Assembly (NCBI GenBank): GCA_945492935.1
Contig: CALYVE010000033.1
Location: forward strand, 1-10,486
DNA from: an uncultured Lachnospiraceae bacterium
GTDB lineage: Bacteria; Bacillota; Clostridia; Lachnospirales; Lachnospiraceae
Reading direction: 5' to 3'
DNA: 10,486 bases
This document shows positions 5,953 to 10,486 of this stretch, piece after piece; positions within the stretch are counted from its first letter, which is position 1, and the number at the start of each line of letters is the position of its first letter. Both the position numbers and the translations under genes were made by a program. The notes under the pieces are model-generated. The model saw nothing but the letters and a program-made list of their open reading frames with translations. It was not told the DNA's origin and ran no database searches.

Positions 5953-7347
5953 ATGACATACAAAGTTAGAAACAAATATTTTGGCGACCGGGCATTTTAC
6001 AAAAAAACACTTTCGGTCGCACTTCCAATCATGGTTCAAAACGGAATTACAAATTTTGTAGGTTTGCTGGACAATATTATGGTCGGCCAGATTGGAACAG
6101 AACAGATGTCGGGAGTTGCTATCGTAAACCAGTTTTTGTTTATTTTTAATCTGGCGATTTTTGGTGCGATGGCCGGCCCCGGTATTTTTACGGCACAGTT
6201 TTTTGGAAAGGGTGACGAGGAAGGCGTACGAAATACGTTTCGGCTGAAGATTATAATCGGGCTCGTTCTTTCGGCAATCGGAATATTTGTCTTTTCGGCA
6301 TTTGGTAAAGAGCTGATTAATATATTCTTAAAGGGTGATTCGAAGGGCTTTAATCTTGCAAGTGCACATTCTTATGGAATGAAATATATGAAGGTCATGC
6401 TGATAGGTCTGCTTCCATTTGCATTGGAGCAGGCATACAGTGGCACACTTCGTGAATGCGGGGAGACGGTTATTTCAATGAAAGCAGGTATTTCAGCTAT
6501 TTTTGTTAACCTGATCCTTAATTATATTTTAATTTTTGGAAAGTTAGGTGCGCCAAAGCTTGGTGTTATCGGTGCGGCGTATGCGACAGTCATTTCAAGA
6601 TGTATTCAGTTTTTGATTGTTGTTGTATGGACACATACACATGGCAACAGAATGTCGTTTATTATCGGTGCTTTCCGTTCGGTTTGTATTCCGGTTGCAC
6701 TTGTTGGAAATATGTTAAGAAAAGGATTTCCTCTTCTTGTGAACGAGCTTCTTTGGTCTGCCGGAATTACGATGCTGAATCAGTGCTATTCATTAAGGGG
6801 ACTTGATGCGGTGGCAGCGATTAACATGGCGTCGACGATAAACAATCTGTTTAATGTGGCATTTATTGCGCTTGGTGATGCAGTTGCAATCATTGTTGGG
6901 CAGCAACTTGGTGCAGGAGAGTTTGAGGAGGCAAAAGATACAGATCGAAAGTTGATTATTTTCTCAGGCCTTGTCTGCGTCGGTCTTGGAATCGTATTAT
7001 TTACACTTGCGCCATTGTTCCCTAAATTTTACAATACAACAACGGAGGTCAAAGACCTTGCGGTATCGTTTATGCGCGTGGCAGCATTGTTTATTCCGGT
7101 TTGGGGACTTACACATGCCATCTATTTTACACTTCGCTCAGGCGGAAAAACATTTATTACATTTTTGTTCGATAGCGTATTTTTGTGGAGCGTTGTTTAT
7201 GTGGTCGCATATTTACTTAGTCGTAAGACTGATATGGCGGTTATTCCGATGTATTTTTGCGTACAGACCGTTGATATTATCAAGGTTATTATTGGTGCAA
7301 TCCTCGTAAAAAAAGGTGTCTGGGTCGCTAATATCGTAGAAAATTAG
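5953..7347 (+). CDS. MATE family efflux transporter
   Basis: This 464-residue membrane protein has about twelve hydrophobic segments in two six-helix halves, the multidrug and toxic compound extrusion fold, which exports organic cations or drugs in exchange for Na+ or H+. The N-terminal signature is clear: LPIMVQNGITNF (24-35), followed by GLLDNIMVGQIG (37-48). The second half repeats it more weakly (GFPLLVNELLW). The substrate cannot be read from the sequence. AAGGA (5939-5943) sits 9 nt before the ATG, and the gap from nfo is only 15 bp, so it is probably co-transcribed. The TAG stop (7345-7347) lies inside a 24-bp mobile-element end (7344-7367), so the last residues or the stop may have been set by insertion of that repeat. 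Confidence 0.93.
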   Translation: MTYKVRNKYFGDRAFYKKTLSVALPIMVQNGITNFVGLLDNIMVGQIGTEQMSGVAIVNQFLFIFNLAIFGAMAGPGIFTAQFFGKGDEEGVRNTFRLKIIIGLVLSAIGIFVFSAFGKELINIFLKGDSKGFNLASAHSYGMKYMKVMLIGLLPFALEQAYSGTLRECGETVISMKAGISAIFVNLILNYILIFGKLGAPKLGVIGAAYATVISRCIQFLIVVVWTHTHGNRMSFIIGAFRSVCIPVALVGNMLRKGFPLLVNELLWSAGITMLNQCYSLRGLDAVAAINMASTINNLFNVAFIALGDAVAIIVGQQLGAGEFEEAKDTDRKLIIFSGLVCVGLGIVLFTLAPLFPKFYNTTTEVKDLAVSFMRVAALFIPVWGLTHAIYFTLRSGGKTFITFLFDSVFLWSVVYVVAYLLSRKTDMAVIPMYFCVQTVDIIKVIIGAILVKKGVWVANIVEN

Positions 7348-7367
7348 GGACGTAGCTTTTGTCACGA
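7344..7367 (+). repeat. Solitary copy of the RAYT-element terminal repeat
   Basis: The 24 bases from TTAGGGACGTAG to TTTGTCACGA are identical to 9143-9166 and are the exact reverse complement of 10311-10334. Here they stand alone, with no transposase and no second 20-bp unit downstream. The copy overlaps the MATE stop codon and occupies half of the 44-bp gap before the exonuclease ATG. It lies in the same orientation as the left end of the complete element. Confidence 0.93.
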
Positions 7368-7391
7368 TCATTTTGCAGAAAAGAGAAAGAT

Positions 7392-8069
7392 ATGTTAGAT
7401 ACTAAAAAGGGAAAACGATTAAAGGATTATGTTCCGGATTATGTTGTTTTTGACTTGGAAACAACGGGGACGTCATATAAAAATGATGCGATTATTGAAG
7501 TATCGGCTGTAAAAGTAATCGGTGGAGGTGTCGTGGAGGAATTTTCTTCTTTAGTCAATCCTTTACGCCATATTCCGGGCTATGCTACAGCGGTAAATGG
7601 AATTTCGGACGATATGGTGGCGGGTGCTCCCATTTTGGACACGGTTTTGTCGGATTTCTTTATGTTCATCGGTGATATGGTTTTGGTAGGACACAATATT
7701 CATTCTTTTGATATGAAGTTTTTGTATAGGGATGCACAATTATTATTTGGAAAGATACCGAACAATGACTATGTGGACAGTCTGTATATGTCACGCGTAA
7801 AACTTCCAAAACTTGCACACCATAGGCTTGTTGATTTGGCGGTTTACTATGGCATTTCACCGGAAGGTGCTCACCGGGCGTTAAATGATTGCCAGATGAA
7901 TCAACAGGTTTTTGAACGGCTCGCAATTGAAAACCCGTCAACAAGCGGTGCAGATGCTTCAAAGTTATGTCCTTGTTGTAAACGTGCTATGATAATGAGA
8001 AACGGAAAATTTGGATATTTTTGGGGCTGTACCGGATTTCCGAATTGCAGATACACAGAAAATATTTAA
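7392..8069 (+). CDS. DnaQ-like 3'-5' exonuclease with C-terminal topoisomerase-type zinc ribbon
   Basis: This 225-residue protein has two parts. Residues 16-178 form a DEDDh exonuclease of the PolC/DNA polymerase III epsilon type: D21 and E23 (VFDLETTG), D107 (GHNIHSFDMKFL), H161 and D166 (GAHRALNDC). Residues 190-225 are a C4 zinc ribbon like the DNA-binding repeats at the end of bacterial topoisomerase I, with C193, C196, C213 and C219 (CPCC and CTGFPNC). The likely role is trimming of DNA or RNA 3' ends in repair, with the ribbon helping to bind single strands. The ATG at 7392 is chosen because the exonuclease fold starts soon after it and the in-frame TTG at 7359 lies inside the inserted repeat. 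The ribosome site is weak (AGAGAAAGA). The 24-bp repeat sits just upstream and may affect expression. Confidence 0.88.
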   Translation: MLDTKKGKRLKDYVPDYVVFDLETTGTSYKNDAIIEVSAVKVIGGGVVEEFSSLVNPLRHIPGYATAVNGISDDMVAGAPILDTVLSDFFMFIGDMVLVGHNIHSFDMKFLYRDAQLLFGKIPNNDYVDSLYMSRVKLPKLAHHRLVDLAVYYGISPEGAHRALNDCQMNQQVFERLAIENPSTSGADASKLCPCCKRAMIMRNGKFGYFWGCTGFPNCRYTENI

Positions 8070-8099
8070 TTTTTCTGTTAGAAATGTAAGGATGAGATT

Positions 8100-9107
8100 A
8101 TGGATTTTTTTGTGTATGTGATTGGGTATTATATCGCTATAAATGTTTTCGCTATGGTGATGTATTATGCAGATAAAAAGAAAGCAATCGAAGGGAAAAC
8201 TCGGATTTCTGAGCGTCGTTTGTTATTGCTTGCAGCTATCGGTGGTGGTGTGGGAGCATTTCTTGCAATGCATTTATTTCATCACAAGACAAAGAAGAAA
8301 AAGTTTACAATTGGCGTACCGATTTGGCTTGCTTTGCATATGAGCCTGATTATTTTTGTTACCTATCAAAATAATCATTTAGTTGTAAGCAGATATGAAT
8401 ACCAGTCGGAAAATGTGAAATGTCGCATTGTGCAGCTTTCTGATATTCATAACACTTATTTGTGGTTTGATGATGATTATATTGTCGATGCAGTCCGAAA
8501 GGAACAACCGGATATAATCGTAATTACGGGCGATTTGGTGGATAGCAATCGCACGAATATTGACAAAGCAGGACGTTTGTTAAAGCGTCTTTCGCAAATT
8601 GCAGATATGTATTATGTAACAGGAAATAGTGACTATTTATTGTCAGATGCCAAACAGGAAAAAATGTTTTCAGCACTTAGTGTTGCCGGGGTAAAGGTAT
8701 TAGATGACAAATATGTTATGCTGGAAGGATACGGAGCACCATTTGCGTTAATTGGCATATCGGATATCTCCTTGCAGGGAAGCACCCTGAGTAATATATC
8801 CAAACAAATTGATGAAGAACAAGGTGCATGTATGAAGGTATTACTTGTACACGAGCCACAATATTTTGAAGACTATGCAACGGCCGGTGTGGATTTGGTA
8901 TTTGCGGGGCACGCACATGGAGGACAATTTAATCTGCCAGTGTTCGGACCGCTTGTAGCTCCTGGACAAGGCTTTTTTCCAAAGTATGCAAAAGGGGAAT
9001 ATAGAAGCGGAAAGACACACATGATTGTGAGTGCCGGTATTGGAAACAGTATTGTTCCGGTTCGATTGTTTAATTATCCGGAACTCGTTGTTGTTGATAT
9101 AAAATAA
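8100..9107 (+). CDS. DUF1294-metallophosphoesterase fusion, membrane anchored
   Basis: This 335-residue protein joins two domains in one uninterrupted frame. Residues 1-90 match the small membrane family DUF1294: N15, D25-K26, RISE (35-38), GGG (48-50), FHHKT (60-64) and K68-F69, with about three hydrophobic segments. Residues 105-335 are a calcineurin-like phosphoesterase of the YkuE type, with D115 and H117 (LSDIH), D145 (GDLVD), N176 (GNSD), H251 (LVHEP), and H271 and H273 (FAGHAHGGQ). The family's GNH(D/E) is GNSD here, so the His that usually assists catalysis is Ser177 while the metal ligands remain. Related YkuE-like enzymes are thought to act on membrane or envelope phosphoesters; the substrate here is unknown. 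AAGGA (8088-8092) is 7 nt before the ATG. It is the last gene of the nfo unit, and no terminator is visible before the mobile element begins 35 bp later. Confidence 0.87.
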   Translation: MDFFVYVIGYYIAINVFAMVMYYADKKKAIEGKTRISERRLLLLAAIGGGVGAFLAMHLFHHKTKKKKFTIGVPIWLALHMSLIIFVTYQNNHLVVSRYEYQSENVKCRIVQLSDIHNTYLWFDDDYIVDAVRKEQPDIIVITGDLVDSNRTNIDKAGRLLKRLSQIADMYYVTGNSDYLLSDAKQEKMFSALSVAGVKVLDDKYVMLEGYGAPFALIGISDISLQGSTLSNISKQIDEEQGACMKVLLVHEPQYFEDYATAGVDLVFAGHAHGGQFNLPVFGPLVAPGQGFFPKYAKGEYRSGKTHMIVSAGIGNSIVPVRLFNYPELVVVDIK

Positions 9108-9142
9108 AATGGAGAATTGGAGCATGCAGGCAGAATAATCAG

Positions 9143-9186
9143 TTAGGGACGTAGCTTTTGTCACGACCATATGTACTTTGTCACGA
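9143..9186 (+). repeat. Left terminal repeat of the RAYT element, two units
   Basis: The 24-bp end (9143-9166) is followed by CATATGTAC and a second TTTGTCACGA core (9177-9186), giving the same 20-bp spacing as at the right end. Around the second core, 9176-9191 can fold into a small stem (CTTTGT with ACGAAG), so a weak hairpin is possible. It lies in the 89-bp gap between the convergent phosphoesterase and transposase genes. Confidence 0.9.
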
Positions 9187-9196
9187 CGAAGGAGTT

Positions 9197-9970
9197 TTAT
9201 TTTGAAGAATGTTTGGCTATGGTTCTATCTATGACACCTTTGGGGATTCCGGTTAGACGATTTAATTGTCTGATTGAGATCCCTTTTTTGTGAAGATTTC
9301 GGAGATAAAGTTCTTTTTCTATCAAAGATAGTGATTGGAATTCGGTGACAGTAGCACAATTGCATTCTTGAATGATTAATTTTCGAGCATATTCGTCGGT
9401 TAGTCTTCTTCTGATGTTTTCTATGTCTAAGCACTCTGCATCTTCGTGAATGCTTTGGTGTTGTATGAATTGTTCCGGATTTGAATATAAGTAAGAAATA
9501 AGATTATAATTAACGATTTTTGAGATGTTGTGAAGATAATCGTACATGCTGGAATATTTATAATTGATGCCGGGAAAAGACTCCAAATGACTTTTGAGCG
9601 GGTTTTGATGAATGTACCGAATGACTGTTAATAAATATTCCCGACTTTCAACAGCTTCGCTATAATATCGACCTTGGAGAAGGTATCCGGAACGATTGTA
9701 TTTTTTATTAAACCATGTAGAATAGGCTGTGTTTAGATGCCGAAAAATTGTTTCAAGAGATGTGTTTGGATTATGGATTAACAGGTGAACATGATTGCTC
9801 ATAAGGCAGTATGCGAAAATATCAAATTGCAAATCGGATTTGTATTTTTCTAAGAAATCTATATATTTTGTATAATCACTTGTATCTTCAAAGATTAGTT
9901 GGCAATCTATCCCGCGCACAACAACATGATAAACGTTGGTGGAAGACAAAGATCTTGGTTTTCTTGGCAA
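9197..9970 (-). CDS. REP-associated tyrosine transposase (RAYT), Y1/HUH family, with C-terminal HTH
   Basis: This 257-residue protein is related to IS200/IS605 TnpA, which nicks and joins single-stranded DNA through a tyrosine. The N terminus MPRKPR followed by VYHVVVRG (13-20) is the characteristic RAYT opening. The HUH motif is H60-V-H62 in MSNHVHLLI, and the candidate nucleophile is Y119 in YIHQNP. The region 210-252 is rich in helices and ends in a probable helix-turn-helix (ISIRQLNRLTGIPKGVIDRTI, from residue 231), which could bind the flanking repeats. The TTG at 9970 is chosen over the ATG at 10051: a perfect GGAGG (9978-9982) lies 7 nt upstream, and the family N terminus begins exactly there. 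The extra 27 codons of the longer frame look non-coding. No frameshift or missing motif is visible, so it may be active. It is convergent with the phosphoesterase gene. Confidence 0.9.
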   Translation of the reverse strand: MPRKPRSLSSTNVYHVVVRGIDCQLIFEDTSDYTKYIDFLEKYKSDLQFDIFAYCLMSNHVHLLIHNPNTSLETIFRHLNTAYSTWFNKKYNRSGYLLQGRYYSEAVESREYLLTVIRYIHQNPLKSHLESFPGINYKYSSMYDYLHNISKIVNYNLISYLYSNPEQFIQHQSIHEDAECLDIENIRRRLTDEYARKLIIQECNCATVTEFQSLSLIEKELYLRNLHKKGISIRQLNRLTGIPKGVIDRTIAKHSSK

Positions 9971-10200
9971 AGAAATCCCTCCTTTTTGAATATTGATATG
10001 ACCGGTTGAATTGTTGTTAGAAGTTTGAGAAAACATAGAAATTTTATGCATTAAAAATGTTTATGCAAAAAATAGAGACAAATATTGAGTTTTTCTGCTT
10101 TGTATGATAGCATTTACACATTGTGATATATTATAATTATATGTCGTGGGATATGTGATTATTACGAAAAAATAAAAAAGTAAGGGATATAGCAGACGGA
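9971..10200 (-). other. Leader region of the transposase gene
   Basis: About 230 bp lie between the transposase start and the tandem array. They hold the GGAGG ribosome site (9978-9982) and very AT-rich sequence. An ATG at 10051 lies in frame with the transposase but has no ribosome site. No other credible gene is present on either strand. The long leader may carry regulation, but I see no strong hairpin in it. Confidence 0.5.
10130..10159 (-). promoter_or_regulatory. Possible promoter of the transposase gene
   Basis: On the minus strand, TATAAT (10135-10130) has ATCACA (10159-10154, 4 of 6 consensus bases) 18 bp upstream. It would start transcription near 10123, giving a leader of about 150 nt. 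The region is AT-rich, so a chance match is quite possible. Confidence 0.3.
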
Positions 10201-10334
10201 GTAACGATGTTCGTGACAAAGTACCGCTGTTCGTGACAAAACATAGATGTTCGTGACAAAGTACCGTTGTTCATGACAAAGTACCGCTGTTCGTGACAAA
10301 GTACCGCTGTTCGTGACAAAAGCTACGTCCCTAA
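10201..10334 (-). repeat. Right terminal repeat: six tandem 20-bp units plus end sequence
   Basis: Six units of exactly 20 bp start at 10201, 10221, 10241, 10261, 10281 and 10301, each made of a 10-bp variable half and a 10-bp core. The core is TCGTGACAAA in five units and TCATGACAAA in the fourth. The variable half is GTACCGCTGT in units 2, 5 and 6, GTACCGTTGT in unit 4, GTAACGATGT in unit 1 and ACATAGATGT in unit 3. The array ends with AGCTACGTCCCTAA (10321-10334), completing the 24-bp end. A 20-bp period is close to two helical turns, so bound proteins would line up on one face of the DNA. Confidence 0.95.
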
Positions 10335-10486
10335 ATGGAGGTAAATATAATAAAATGAAATTAGGAATCGTTATATGAAGTCCTATTTCATGTATCTCCA
10401 TAAAGAGCCATAAAACTCTATGAAACCGCATATTTACTGGATTCGTGGTAATTTGTTCTCACATGTAACTTGTTATAAATTATTAT
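10335..10486. other. Right flank with no identifiable gene
   Basis: No gene is supported in these 152 bp. GGAGG (10337-10341) precedes an ATG at 10354 by 12 nt, but the frame closes after seven codons (MKLGIVI, then TGA). The same bases form an imperfect hairpin (GAAATTAGGA with TCCTATTTC), and AGAG with CTCT can pair further on. This may be the edge of a disrupted gene or the leader of a gene beyond the window. Confidence 0.3.

Larger units (their letters stand above)
9143..10334. mobile_element. RAYT-type element with 24-bp perfect inverted ends and iterated 20-bp units
   Basis: The element is 1192 bp. Its left 24 bp (9143-9166) and right 24 bp (10311-10334) are perfect inverted repeats ending in TTAGGGACGTAG. 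Inside the left end the core TTTGTCACGA recurs at 9177-9186, exactly 20 bp after its first occurrence (9157-9166). Inside the right end six 20-bp units carry the same core in reverse. The only gene inside is the leftward Y1 transposase. No target-site duplication is visible at the edges (left flank AATCAG, right flank ATGGAG), as expected of HUH/Y1 chemistry. IS200/IS605 elements normally have subterminal hairpins and not long inverted ends, so the closer analogy is a transposase gene flanked by inverted REP sequences. Confidence 0.75.

Noticed and set aside
7359..7391. Exonuclease start at the TTG at 7359
   Set aside because: That TTG is inside the inserted repeat and the extra eleven residues do not belong to the exonuclease fold. 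The ATG at 7392 is the better start despite a weak ribosome site.
9970..10051. N-terminal extension of the transposase from the ATG at 10051
   Set aside because: It has no ribosome site and low-complexity residues. The GGAGG lies inside this stretch at the correct distance from the TTG at 9970, where the family's MPRKPR start occurs.
10201..10320. CRISPR array
   Set aside because: The period is only 20 bp, with a 10-bp core and 10-bp variable halves that are near-copies of each other. These are not 28-37-bp repeats with unique spacers of similar length, and no cas gene is present.
10354..10377. Possible start of a gene (GGAGG then ATG, seven codons MKLGIVI)
   Set aside because: The frame closes at TGA after seven codons and no frameshift restores a recognisable protein in the remaining 110 bases. 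It is noted only as a possible remnant.
10137..10431. Two overlapping minus-strand ORFs through the tandem array, encoding repeated Ser-Arg-Thr and Cys-His-Glu-Gln-Arg segments
   Set aside because: Their amino-acid repeats are just the 20-bp DNA units read as codons. There is no ribosome site, and the DNA repeat structure explains the open frame.

Overview
The window looks like a chromosomal segment of an anaerobic, AT-rich Firmicute, most likely a Lachnospiraceae-type gut clostridium. This rests on AAGGAGG-type ribosome sites, sigma-A promoters with 17-bp spacers, some GTG/TTG starts, and a gene set (Hsp33, a stand-alone cobalamin methionine synthase activation-domain protein, a MATE pump, PHP and HD phosphohydrolases) typical of that group. 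The assignment is inference from gene content. No rRNA or tRNA gene, CRISPR array or prophage is visible.

Layout. Positions 1-328 contain no protein gene but hold a series of hairpins, including one strong intrinsic terminator. A rightward unit follows: a small HD-domain (p)ppGpp-hydrolase-like protein (329-769), endonuclease III (766-1401) and a diverged B12-dependent methionine synthase activation-domain protein (1482-2243). It meets head-on a leftward three-gene operon of methyltransferase (4807-3995), Hsp33 (3980-3099) and PHP phosphoesterase (3090-2254). The two units converge on one hairpin at 2238-2259 that contains both stop codons. A divergent promoter region at 4808-5043, with a near-consensus promoter in each direction, separates that operon from a second rightward unit: endonuclease IV (5044-5937), MATE transporter (5953-7347), DnaQ-like exonuclease with a topoisomerase-type zinc ribbon (7392-8069), and a DUF1294-metallophosphoesterase fusion (8100-9107).

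The right end carries the most unusual structure. A leftward RAYT-type (Y1/HUH) transposase gene (9970-9197) lies inside a 1192-bp element (9143-10334) whose outer 24 bp form perfect inverted repeats. Inside the right end are six tandem 20-bp units with an almost invariant TCGTGACAAA half. The left end carries two copies of the same core, 20 bp apart. A third, solitary copy of the identical 24-bp end lies at 7344-7367, where it supplies the MATE stop codon and begins the short leader of the exonuclease gene. This has the organisation of a REP/RAYT system, but the repeats are iteron-like and do not form classical REP hairpins.

Functional theme: two base-excision repair enzymes acting on oxidised or abasic DNA (Nth and Nfo), a repair-type exonuclease, and the redox-activated chaperone Hsp33 lie within about 7 kb. 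This would suit an anaerobe coping with oxidative damage, but they are in separate transcription units, so co-regulation is not shown.
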